Translations under genes and position numbers: made by a program
Origin: Smittia aterrima
Taxonomy: Eukaryota; Arthropoda; Insecta; Diptera; Chironomidae
Direction: 5' to 3'
Length of the DNA: 64,000 bases
Assembly: GCA_033063855.1 (NCBI GenBank)
Contig: CP093831.1
Coordinates: 6,696,001 to 6,760,000 of the forward strand
Shown: piece by piece, positions 29,014 to 37,720 of the stretch
How the letters are laid out: each line of letters opens with the position of its first letter
Position numbering within the stretch: the stretch's first letter is position 1
The notes under the pieces: model-generated
Database searches by the model: none
Seen by the model: the letters and a program-made list of their open reading frames with translations, nothing else
What the model was told of the DNA's origin: nothing

Positions 29014-29766
29014 ATGTTTAAGTTTAGTCGACAAACATTCTCTACGTTCAAGGCTAAAGACAGAAATAATGGAAATATTGTCGAGTACAGAGTGAAAGAT
29101 CTCCCTGAAGATAATTTCGAAGAGGCTCTTGATTTATTTGTTGAGCACTATCTGTCAGCTGAGCCATTTAGTGTTGCTAAAAACGTTTCGGCTAATCCAG
29201 AGAGCGTAAAAGCGATAAGAATATTTTACAAGAAAATGTTGAGCAAAGGCTTGTCAATTGCATGCTTCAAGAATGACGGAACTAATGAACTTGTTGGAGT
29301 GAATATTCTCGCAGTAAGATCCAAAGACGATGAATCAAGCGACGAGGTAAGCAAACAGCAAGCGGTTTTAGATACTTGTTAAAATATTTAATTTTAGCTC
29401 GTCGACAAAAACTTTGCAGAAATTTTTGGAGCATCAGAAAAGGTCTGGAGTTCTCGTGATGTTTTCAATCACTACAATGTCGAGCAGGTATTGTATGCAT
29501 ACGGCTTATGCATTCACTCCGACTACCGAAGAAGAGGAATTGCCATAGAGATGCTGAAAGCTCGCATCCCTATTATGAAAGCTCTTGGATTGAGTGTCAC
29601 TTCAACTGTATTCTCGTCAATTGGAGCGCAAACTGCAGCAAAACGAGTTGGATTCGAGGAATTATTTGCAATCACCTATGAAGACCTTCAAAAAAGATTT
29701 AAGACAAACTTTGACTTCTCGCGAAACTCAACAAAAATGTGTAAAGCCATGGCCTTGCGAATTTGA
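29014..29766 (+). CDS. Insect-type arylalkylamine N-acetyltransferase-like, copy 2
   Basis: Two exons, 29014-29346 and 29398-29766, are joined across a 51-bp phase-0 intron with donor GAG|GTAAGC and acceptor TTTTAG. The product is 233 aa. The acetyl-CoA loop is RRRGIA at residues 155-160, followed by IEMLKARIPIMKALGL and the GAQTAAKRVG helix. The likely catalytic Glu of the N-terminal PED motif is residue 32. The N-terminus is about seven residues shorter than in the other copies: the FPSIYY strand is missing and MFKFSRQ runs almost straight into FKAKDRN. The start is the first ATG of the frame. The late intron of copies 1 and 5 is absent. The next gene begins only 102 bp downstream, so the 3' end is very tight. 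Confidence 0.88.
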
Positions 29767-29868
29767 TTTGTGAAAGTCAAAACATGCATTCACTTTTAAA
29801 CTGTCATACATTTTCCTAGGCAACACCAGTTGTCTTGGAGAGATATATTGAGTTACACGTTAAATAAA

Positions 29869-30689
29869 ATGTACAAGTTCAAACGGCCCGAGAATTTATC
29901 ATTTCCAAGTATTTATTACGAGTTCAAGGCAAAGGACAGAAACAGTGAAGAGATAATTGTGTATCGAATTCAAGATTTGCCGGAGGAATACTACAAAGCC
30001 ATCGACTTTTTGGTGAAGTATTATCTTCCCGACGAGACTTTTTGCTCGATTCGAAACATTCATAGCAATCCGAATGGCGTCGAAGCTTATCGACATTTCT
30101 CGCAAAACACGCTTGAAGAGAAAGTCTCGATTGCTTGTTTCAGAAGCGACGGAAGCGACGAACTTATCGGAGTGAATATTCTCGTCGTTCATTCCCAGGA
30201 TGACCTTGATGGTGATACAAGTGAAGTTCGTAGACGTAATTCGAATAGTTCTCAGAAAAACAGATGAATATTTAATTAAAGTTTGGAGATCCAGACACGA
30301 TTGAAGTCTTCGATGCATTAATCTATATTTCCAATCAGTTTGATGTGTTTTCCGCCCACAATGTCGATCAATATTTGACAGCTTATGGTCTGTACGTCAA
30401 TCACGTGTATCGTGGGCGAGGAATTGCAACTGAAATGTTAAAAGCTCGTGTGCCGATACTAAAAGCTTTTGTTTTGACTGTGACGTCAACAGCATTTACT
30501 GTCATCGGATCTCAGAAAGCGGCGAAGAATGCCGCCTTCGAGGAATCTCATGTATTTGTATATGAAGACGTCGAGAAAGTGATTACAAACTTTGACTTTT
30601 CAAGAAGCGTCACAAAGTTTTATAAAGCAATGTCTTTGAAAATTTATGAACAATTTACATTATTTCCGTCTTTACGGTGCGTTAGTTGA
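29869..30689 (+). CDS. Insect-type arylalkylamine N-acetyltransferase-like, copy 3
   Basis: Exons 29869-30225 and 30282-30689 flank a 56-bp intron and give 254 aa. The start matches copy 4 (MxKFKRPxNLxFPSxYY). The candidate catalytic Glu is residue 39 in LPEE. The acetyl-CoA loop RGRGIA is at residues 163-168, followed by TEMLKARVPILKAF and GSQKAAKNA. The donor is the non-standard GAA|GTTCGT and the acceptor AAAG has a weak pyrimidine tract. It is nevertheless the only phase-0 pair that rejoins the two halves, and unspliced reading stops soon after. The C-terminus carries about 13 extra residues beyond the end of the sister proteins, through loss of the usual stop position. It is closest by eye to copy 4. 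Confidence 0.86.
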
Positions 30690-30715
30690 CGAGCTGCCTT
30701 CGCACAACATAATTT

Positions 30716-30721
30716 AATAAA
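30716..30721 (+). terminator. Poly(A) signal, acetyltransferase copy 3
   Basis: AATAAA, 27 bp after the stop of copy 3 and well before the start of copy 4. Confidence 0.6.
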
Positions 30722-30887
30722 TTTGAAGCGTCTGAAGTTCAAAATGTTTCTTTTGTACCTAGTAATAGAATAATGATCGATAAGACTCAGGCGCAAGACC
30801 ACTGAGCAACATCCAACTGACGATGTGTGTCAGTCGCGTTTTAAAATTAGACTGGGAAACATCGCTCTACATTCTAAAAATAAAAAA

Positions 30888-31669
30888 ATGTCGAAATTCA
30901 AGCGACCAGACAATCTTGATTTTCCTTCTGTTTACTATACTTTCACAGCTAAAGATAAGAATAGTGATCAAATTGTCGAATACCGAGTGCAAGATCTACC
31001 AGAAGACTATTATGAGCGAACGATTGAGTTTATGGTGAAATATTTCCTTCCTGATGAAACGTTCTGCTCAAGTCTTGACATCCCGAACAAACCAAAAGCG
31101 CTCAAGGCTTTCAGAGAATTTTGGAAAGACGCTCTGAGTAAAAAATTATCAATCGCTTGCTTTAAAAACGATGGAAGCGATGAACTTGTCGGTGCGAACG
31201 TGTTATCAGTTAGTTCGATGAACGATCCACCAGAAGAATCGAAAGATGTTAGTGAAGTTTTCACATTTTTATATTTTAAGATGTAAAGTTCTTTTGATTT
31301 TAGTCCGATGAACAAGACACTGCTGCCGTCTTCAAGGCATTGACATATACAACATCACAGTTCGATATTTATTCTCAATACAATGTCGATCAATACTTGA
31401 CAGCTTACGGGCTATGCGTCAATCCCGAGTATCGAGGACGGGGAATCGCAACTGAAATGTTGAAAGCTCGAGGGCCAATATTGAAAGCTTTCGGTTTGAG
31501 TGTAACGTCAACAGCATTTACAGGCATCGGGTCGCAGACAGCAGCAAAAAAAGCTGGATACGACGAAGTTTTCGTCATTGCTTACTCCGACTTGGAGAAA
31601 ATAATCCCACGGTTTGACTTCTCCAAAAGCGTCACAAAGTATTTCAAGACGATGACTTTGACATTGTAA
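30888..31669 (+). CDS. Insect-type arylalkylamine N-acetyltransferase-like, copy 4
   Basis: Exons 30888-31247 and 31304-31669 flank a 56-bp phase-0 intron (donor GAT|GTTAGT, acceptor TTTTAG) and give 241 aa. This is the most canonical copy. The N-terminus is MSKFKRPDNLDFPS, with PED and Glu39. The acetyl-CoA loop RGRGIA is at 164-169, then TEMLKARGPILKAFGL, and GIGSQTAAKKAGY with Ser197 in the position where the family often has a conserved Ser. The C-terminus ends with FDFSKSVTKYF. An initiator-like TCAGTC lies at 30830-30835, about 55 bp upstream of the ATG, and AATAAA follows 58 bp after the stop. It is probably an active amine acetyltransferase. The exact substrate cannot be read from sequence. 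Confidence 0.9.
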
Positions 31670-31726
31670 ACAAATGAACGCTCAAAGATTATAAAATAGA
31701 CAAACTGATAAGTCGTCTCTCGCTCA

Positions 31727-31732
31727 AATAAA
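31727..31732 (+). terminator. Poly(A) signal, acetyltransferase copy 4
   Basis: AATAAA, 58 bp downstream of the stop of copy 4. Confidence 0.6.
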
Positions 31733-32561
31733 AACTGTACGAAGGGCAAGTGACAAGTTATTTTTGTAGAATCCTAAGAGACCGTCTGTTCCAAAAAGTT
31801 TCAGCGTTTCAATCCTTCTCACTTTAATTCTCTTGTGGAAATATTCTACTCAATGTCGATTATCTTTCTCTCCAATTAACGTGAGCTACTCACGAAATGT
31901 CTGATACTTTCTGACAAGCAAAAATGCCAAACAAGCTTCGAGAACTTGCTAAGTAGCGTGAAATGCTATTGGATGAGATATCGACAAGGAGGGAAGGATA
32001 CAATGATGAAATTATTTCACTTAATATGTTATCAATCAGTCTCGGAGATTACAAGCTAGAGCGAGCGATCAAGCATGGGTTAAAGAAAATGTTTTCAATT
32101 TTTCAAAGGAGCTCCTAATCGATTAGCTTTTCTACTTGAATCGAGCGACACTTGATGACATAACACAATGCTTCGACTTCATCGATGATAAGTTGGACGT
32201 GACGAAGCGTGATTAATTCAAATATGCTTAAAGCTTTTTAAATTTCTAAGCTTTTATAAGCTCGCGATTCAAAATTTCTCTTCAACGAATTTCAAGACTT
32301 CAAGAGCTTGTCACATTATGATTAATTTATCTCTTTAACGCTCGATTAGATAAATGCTGTTGGGATTTCCATTTGCATTTCTCAAAATTTGATATTTGTA
32401 TGTCATCAGACGACCGACAGGGCTTTAGAGCATCAACGATATGTATTGAGTTCACGCAAATGAATTTTTTGTTTGGCGGCAATTTTGGAGAAAAATCTTC
32501 TTTCATCGGCGATATCATCACGAGATGGATTTCGCGTTTCGGTAATCAAATGTTTTCAGTC

Positions 32562-32592
32562 ATATAATTTTGGATAGCTTCTTAGTTCAGTC
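32562..32592 (+). promoter_or_regulatory. Core promoter: TATA-like box plus TCAGT initiator
   Basis: ATATAAT at 32562-32568 and an arthropod initiator TCAGTC at 32587-32592 are about 25 bp apart, close to the expected spacing. Transcription would start near 32589, giving a leader of roughly 37 bases before the ATG at 32626. Confidence 0.55.
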
Positions 32593-32625
32593 TGAATTTA
32601 GTGCTCGAACGGTCACAACGTCAAA

Positions 32626-33328
32626 ATGAGAGTGATAAACATTTGCTTCGCTTGTGCAGTTTTGTGCATTCAAGTTACGAATATTTTTGCAACACGTAAG
32701 GAAATTTTGTTAAATTTGGAAGTGAAGATTAATTTGTGAATTATTTTTCTTAGCTATTTTCAACTTTGCTGTGAAAACGAAATCGGGCGAAGAGGGACAT
32801 AAAGTATCGTTCGTGTACCCAAAAGATTCTTACGACCTCTCTTTCAATCTCAAGACAATGAAAATCAACAGCAACAGCTTCGACTTCGCTGGACTTATTT
32901 CTTCGTTCACAAAAGGCTTTGGAAGTTTCTTCTCAAGCTTTAGCGGTTTAAGCAATCTCAGTAGCTTCAGTAATCCACTAAGACCTGCAACAACAACTGT
33001 CGAACCGTTTGACGACTTTGGAAAGGATGAAGACGGAAACTCATGGAATAATGACGGAGACAGCTCATCAACTACAGAAGAATCCTCTGAACTTTCTCCA
33101 GAAGATATCAACTCAGACTTTGATTCAGGAGTTTCGCCAGATTCTAGTGATATTGATGTTAGAACTGGAGACGATTCATCGAGAGGCTATGAATATCCAA
33201 AGCAAACGTCAAAAGCTGTTGCGCAAGAAACTATAAAACCATCATATCTTCCTCCCGTGACCAGCATGCGCCCGCCTCTTCTTCCAACGACGAAGAAACC
33301 GAACAATATTTATCTTCCATCATTTTAA
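32626..33328 (+). CDS. Secreted acidic Ser-rich protein, function unknown
   Basis: Two exons, 32626-32695 and 32754-33328, flank a 58-bp phase-1 intron (donor CAC|GTAAGG, acceptor CTTAG) and give 214 aa. Residues 1 to about 22 form a clear signal peptide (MRVINICFACAVLCIQ, then small residues ending in Ala). The intron falls right after it, as in many small secreted insect proteins. The mature part starts with a mixed polar segment. A Ser/Phe-rich amphipathic stretch follows (GFGSFFSSFSGLSNLSSF), then a long acidic Ser/Asp/Glu region. The tail is Pro/Thr-rich with TTT and PTTKKP patches that could carry O-glycans. No Cys and no known domain are seen in the mature part. A good core promoter precedes it and a poly(A) signal follows. 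It converges with the large - strand gene next door. I do not recognise the family. Confidence 0.78.
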
Positions 33329-33390
33329 TCCGTCTACTCACCTTGACATCATTTTTTCTGTTGCATAAAAGTTTAGCTGTAAAATTTGGC

Positions 33391-33396
33391 AATAAA
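33391..33396 (+). terminator. Poly(A) signal of the Ser-rich secreted protein gene
   Basis: AATAAA, 63 bp after the stop, followed within 30 bp by a GT-rich stretch (GCCGTTTGTGTTGAGTG) that looks like a downstream element. Confidence 0.7.
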
Positions 33397-33460
33397 GTAT
33401 TTGTTAACTTGTTGCCGTTTGTGTTGAGTGAAAACTTTCTCTCGCTGTTTTGACATCTTC

Positions 33461-33466
33461 TTTATT
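33461..33466 (-). terminator. Poly(A) signal of the 766-aa secreted protein gene
   Basis: TTTATT on +, i.e. AATAAA on -, about 58 bp beyond the stop of the - strand gene. It lies about 65 bp from the opposing signal at 33391, so the two convergent transcripts would end almost back to back. Confidence 0.6.
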
Positions 33467-33523
33467 TGATTTTCACGTTTTATCGGTCAGTCGACGATGA
33501 TTAACATTATTTTTTTTATCACC

Positions 33524-36303
33524 TTAAACGGGGAAGCCGAACTTTCCGATATTCGAGCCATGAGGCATCGACGCAGTCAAGCTGTATGCATTAGCACCTG
33601 ATACACTGAAGGTTGGTCCATACGGATAACCAAAATTGCCCGTGTTTGAGGATGCACTTGCTTGAGCTCCAGAGCCGCCAAATCCTGAACCAGAGCCAGC
33701 TGAAGCTCCTGCATTTGATCCTCCAAACGAATTTCCACCAAAGCTTCCTGAGTTTGCTGAAGACCCGCTCCCACCTGATCCACTGCTCGAGCCGGCAGAA
33801 ACACTTGACCCTGATCCACCATGGCCTCCTTGATTTTGACTGCTGCTTTGAGCAGACGATGAAGTTCCTTGAACCCCTCCAGGTCCCGTCCATTGTTGAG
33901 TTCCAGCGTTTGCATTCGAAGCTGACATGCTACCGTCGTTTCCAATGTTTGTTGACTGACCTTGTGCATTTGATTGTGTTCCCATCATTCCATTTTGATT
34001 AAACTGAACGGTGTTAGCATTAGCGCCACTTTGTGAAGTTCCGTGTGGATTTTTGTTAACTGATGATGCTTGTCCCGATGTTTCAACTCTCTCACCATCT
34101 TTATTTTTGATAACATTTGTATTTGTACCAGCGTTCGATGCTTGCAGATTTCCGTTTTTGTCGAAGTTTGCTGATTGACTTTGGGCTGCGTTTTGTTCCT
34201 TAAATCCATCAGCAGTTAATGAACTCGATTGTTGTGTGTTTGCTGCGCTAAGTTGACCCGACGAACCGTCATTAGCTAAATTAGAACTAATGCTGGATCC
34301 TCCAGTGTTTTGGAAAGAGCCCATTGCATTTTGGACATTTGAAGTTTGAGTATTAGCTCCTGCGTTTTGATTGAATCCTCCAGCTTGATTTTGAGCTTGC
34401 CCTTGAGCATTTGATGACTGTCCACTATTAGGGATATTTTGTGGTTGATGTTGATTTGGCTGAGGTTGATGCTGCTGCTGATTTGGCTGAGGTTTATACT
34501 GTTGTTGATTGCCTTGATTTGGTTGAGGCTGATAATTTTGTTGGCCAGGAGGTGGTCGCTGATAAGCCGGAACGTAACCGTTTTGATCTTCGCCTGGGAA
34601 GTGGAATCCGCCTTGAATAGCTCCTTTAACTAACGATGCTCCTTTGCTCACAACTTTTGCTCCGGTTTGTAAAACTTTCATTCCAAGGCCGAAGAATCTG
34701 TTGTCCAATTGCACACCTTCTGGGTCGTCCAGATCAGGAATAACTGTGGTTTCTTCTTCTTTTTCGTCCATGTCAGCACTTCGTCTTGCTCTTTCAACTT
34801 TTTCTTCCTTGTCGACACGAACATCAAAATCATAATCATATCCACCAGTTGTTGATGGCGATGGCGTTACTGTTCCTTTGCCTTTTGAGTTTTCGTCTAA
34901 AATGCTTAGCAAGTCATCGATATTGTCAGTTCCTTGGTTTTGTCCAGGATTCGGGTTGGTTGGTAAGCTACATTCCGCGTTATTTGCTCCGTTGGTGCAA
35001 CAATAAGTTCCTTAAAGCACAAATGAATAAATTAAATATCTTCTTGCAAAAACTTTGCTAATGATCAATATTTTACCTTTTCCTCCGTTGATGCAACAAT
35101 CTGGATATGAAAGATCTGATGCTCCATTTGAGCATCTGCTAACAGGTTTGCTTGGGACAGGTTGTACCGGGGCTGGGGTAGGTTGAACTGGCCTAGCAGT
35201 AGGCTGAATCGGAGGTGCAACTCCACCATTGATTTGTCCCTGATGCGGTTTATTGTAGTTTGGATTTGGGGTAGGTTGTACAGGTCTAGTAGGTTGAATC
35301 GGAGGAGCGATGCCGCCATTGATTTGCCCTTGATGTGGCTTATTATAGTTTTGATTCGGAATAGGTTGAACTGGTTGAGGCTTGTTATAACTACCTCCTT
35401 GATGCGAAGGAACTGATGGTTGGGGGTTTGGTTTATAGTAATTACCGCCTTGATTTGGTGAAGGTTGATATTGGCCATGACCTTGATTGTAAGGAACTTG
35501 ACCTTGATTGTAATTCGGTTTATTGTGTCCATTTGGAGAAGGCATTTCAATAATATGTACAACGTAAACCTCCATTGGGGGTGGTTTTGATTGTGGTTTT
35601 GCGTAAGTTGGTCCTTGAGCTTGAAGCGGATAAACTCCTTGTTGCGAGAGACCACCTAATACATTGTTAGCAATTTGATTAACAAATTGTGCGCCTTGTT
35701 GAAGCAAATTTCCATAGGCTTGCTGGTATTGTTGTCCATATTGTTGACCATATGTGTTATACCCGCTATGACTTGAAGAAGATGCTTGAGAATAACTAGC
35801 TTGTCGCTGGCATCCTGAAGATCCACATTGAGGTGCTAAAAGTTTAATAAAAATTTAATGTTATCATCATTGCAAAGTGTGAATCATTCGAGTTCAAGAG
35901 AAATTCATTTGTTCCGCTTCTGCAATAATGAACAGCGACACGTTCCAATAAAAAAATAAGACATCAAATAGGTCAAGAATGTTATCAGTTTCAGCTGAAG
36001 TTTTGTTTAAGTTTTTGTTTGTAATGGCAACATGTAAAATTTGTTGACGCTTCATGTTCTAGCGAAGAAAAATAATTTCAGATACGGATGAAACGCTTAA
36101 CTGGTTTTCAAAGTCTTATAACAGGTTTCAAGGTCACTGAGTTCATCACTTGACTTATTCCAATTGACAAACAATCCATTAGTTGTCATAATCGAAACAA
36201 ACAGTTTGTGAAAGTTTAACAATGAAGTGATTGTTTAATCTAAATTACCTGCGACAACTAACGAGAGAAGTCCAACTGCTACAAGAGCTGTAATTGTCTT
36301 CAT
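33524..36303 (-). CDS. Large secreted low-complexity proprotein, function unknown
   Basis: Three exons on -, 36249-36303, 35077-35835 and 33524-35010, with phase-1 introns of 413 and 66 bp, give 766 aa. Residues 1-18 are a signal peptide (MKTITALVAVGLLSLVVA). A Gln/Tyr-rich part and a Pro/Gln/Asn-rich part follow, the latter with two ~30-residue repeats. Next comes a Cys module (Cys253, 265, 266, 275, 276, 285) with two CC[I/T]NG motifs, split by intron 2. An acidic linker holds a furin-type site RARR at 345-348. After it come a short amphipathic segment (about 375-405), QPQPNQ repeats (about 428-463), and an Asn/Ser/Gly/Ala-rich domain to the end with an [N/D]G turn every 17-20 residues. The product would be processed into a Cys-containing N-part and a Cys-free fibrous C-part. 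Possible roles are cuticle, silk-like secretion, peritrophic or egg-shell matrix; none is shown. I do not recognise the family. Confidence 0.82.
35178..35360 (-). repeat. Tandem coding repeat, two copies of about 30 codons
   Basis: Two imperfect direct copies, 35178-35270 (93 bp) and 35271-35360 (90 bp), lie within exon 2 of the 766-aa secreted protein. The start of a third (TAGGTTGAAC) is at 35362. Each encodes a Pro-rich unit containing NYNKPHQGQINGG and APPIQPT. The lengths differ by one codon, so the frame is kept. Confidence 0.8.
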
Positions 36304-36773
36304 TTTCACTTAGAAGAGTCACAAGTATTATAAAAAAATTAACAAATTCGTTTGCTCAAATATTTGGAAATTCCAGATTAGCACATCCCAGAGTAAAAAG
36401 AATATTTTTTTTGATCTTGCCCGAACTGAAGTCGCTTATTCACTGAGACGAACACGATGAAGAGATTCACATTTAAGTGATTTTGCTTCCAAGATTAAAT
36501 TTCTTGTTTCTCAAAATGAGAATCTCAAAATTAGTAAAACACAACGACAAGCAACGACGTCTATCAATGGAAGTGTTTAAGAAGACACTGAACCTGCACG
36601 TCAAGAATGTGTTGAGGCTCTCATTATTTCGACTCATGGTCTCAGGGAGAATCGATGGACTCCTAGCGTGACCAATATGCCGCGGCTAATTCTCTGCGAA
36701 TACGTAGGCTAAATACAGACAAAAGCGACATCGGCGATACGCACAGATTATGCTAACACATATAAAGAACTGA

Positions 36774-36794
36774 GGGAATTCCCATCGAATTCCC
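36774..36794. promoter_or_regulatory. kB-like palindrome GGGAATTCCC plus adjacent half copy
   Basis: GGGAATTCCC at 36774-36783 fits the Rel/NF-kB consensus GGGRNNYYCC perfectly, and GAATTCCC is repeated at 36787-36794. On - it sits just upstream of an initiator-like TCAGTT at 36773-36768, about 470 bp before the ATG of the 766-aa secreted protein. It could place that gene under Toll/IMD control, but one short match can be chance. Confidence 0.35.
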
Positions 36795-36841
36795 GAAGAT
36801 AACGGGTAAGTAAACATTGAACATTCATCATTGCAATTTAT

Positions 36842-36847
36842 TTTATT
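36842..36847 (-). terminator. Poly(A) signal, acetyltransferase copy 5
   Basis: AATAAA on -, about 40 bp past the stop, with a second overlapping-context AATAAA at 36837-36842. Confidence 0.6.
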
Positions 36848-36887
36848 GCATCAAAAAATCATTTTTTTCGTCAATAAACTGAAACAT

Positions 36888-37720
36888 TTAAAGCTTTAAG
36901 CTCATCGTCTTGAAATGTGTGCTGCTTATTCCAGGAAAATGAAAGTCCGGATTTATTTTGTATAGCTCATCATAACTGCAAAGATTGAATTTTTTTTTCT
37001 AAAAATAGAGAAGGACTTAATTTTTAATCTCACGTGATTGCAAAATTTTCAACATAACCGGCTTTGGCAGCTGCTTTTTGCGTTGCGCTACCTGTGAAAG
37101 CAGTGGTCGTAACTGATAATTCCAAAGCTTTCAGCAACGGTTCACGAGCTTTCAGCATCTCGGTTGCGATTCCTCTTGCACGATACTTATCATTAACACA
37201 CAAACCATGTGCTACCAAGTATTCTCTCACGTTGTAATGTTGGAACACATTAAACTGCTGACCGGCATATTCCATCACAGCGAACATATCACTCAAATTT
37301 TTCGATTGAAGCTTAAAGTGAAATTTAAATTAATTTAAACTTTTTACTTTCCATTAGAAAAGTTACTTTTGATTCGTTTTTCTCATCATCGAGTGAAACC
37401 ACATCAAGAACATTTATTGCAACAAAATCGTCAGAGTTCTCTTTGAAGCACGCGATAGAAAATCCTTTGAGCAATTCTTCACGCCATAGTTGAGAAATCT
37501 CTTGAACTGCAACCCTATCGTTCTTTATTCGTCTTGTTTTTCCCATCGATTCATGCTCAAAGAAATCTTGCACCATGAACTGTATGCCCTCTTCAATACG
37601 ATCTCGTGGAAAATCTTTAACACGATACTCAACTAATTTATTGCTATGTAAATCACGAGCCTGGAACGTATGATAAATTGAAGGATAATTTATCGCGTGC
37701 GGTCGAACGAATCTAGCCAT
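36888..37720 (-). CDS. Insect-type arylalkylamine N-acetyltransferase-like, inverted copy 5
   Basis: Three exons on -, 37367-37720, 37034-37311 and 36888-36975, with introns of 55 and 58 bp, give 239 aa. The last exon is easily missed because the unspliced frame stops at TGA just after the donor (ATC AC|GTGAGA). Splicing to TTTGCAG restores ITYDELYKINP and the family C-terminus ending MSLKL. The start MARFVRPHAINYPSIYH aligns with the sisters. The acetyl-CoA loop RARGIA is at 162-167. Exon 2 is 278 bp, exactly the sum of the two 139-bp middle exons of copy 1, and exon 3 is 88 bp as in copy 1, so copies 1 and 5 share the old gene structure. Odd residues: the PE motif holding the likely catalytic Glu is PRD (Arg39), and GSQ is ATQ. 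Activity may be altered. Confidence 0.87.

Larger units (their letters stand above)
31670..32625. other. Spacer between acetyltransferase copy 4 and the Ser-rich secreted protein
   Basis: It carries the AATAAA of copy 4 at its left end and the core promoter of the next gene at its right end. Between them is a weak reading frame from 31924 to 32118 (+), starting with ATG, broken by a TAG at codon 11 and ending at codon 64. It does not resemble the neighbours. Nothing else is recognisable. Confidence 0.6.
36304..36887. other. Spacer between the large secreted protein and acetyltransferase copy 5
   Basis: No gene. It is the upstream region of the 766-aa protein gene (- strand). Initiator-like TCAGTT occurs on - at 36429-36424, which would give a leader of about 124 bases, and again at 36773-36768. 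A perfect NF-kB-type palindrome is at 36774-36783, and the poly(A) signals of copy 5 are at 36837-36847. On + a TATAAAG (36761) and a consensus donor GTAAGT (36806) also occur, without a coding frame. Confidence 0.55.

Noticed and set aside
31924..32118. Possible pseudogene fragment with an in-frame TAG
   Set aside because: Only 53 codons are open after the stop, there is no resemblance to neighbouring genes, and nothing marks an insertion.
32327..32567. Short frames on both strands upstream of the Ser-rich secreted gene
   Set aside because: They overlap each other, end at the core promoter of the real gene, and have no signal peptide or domain.
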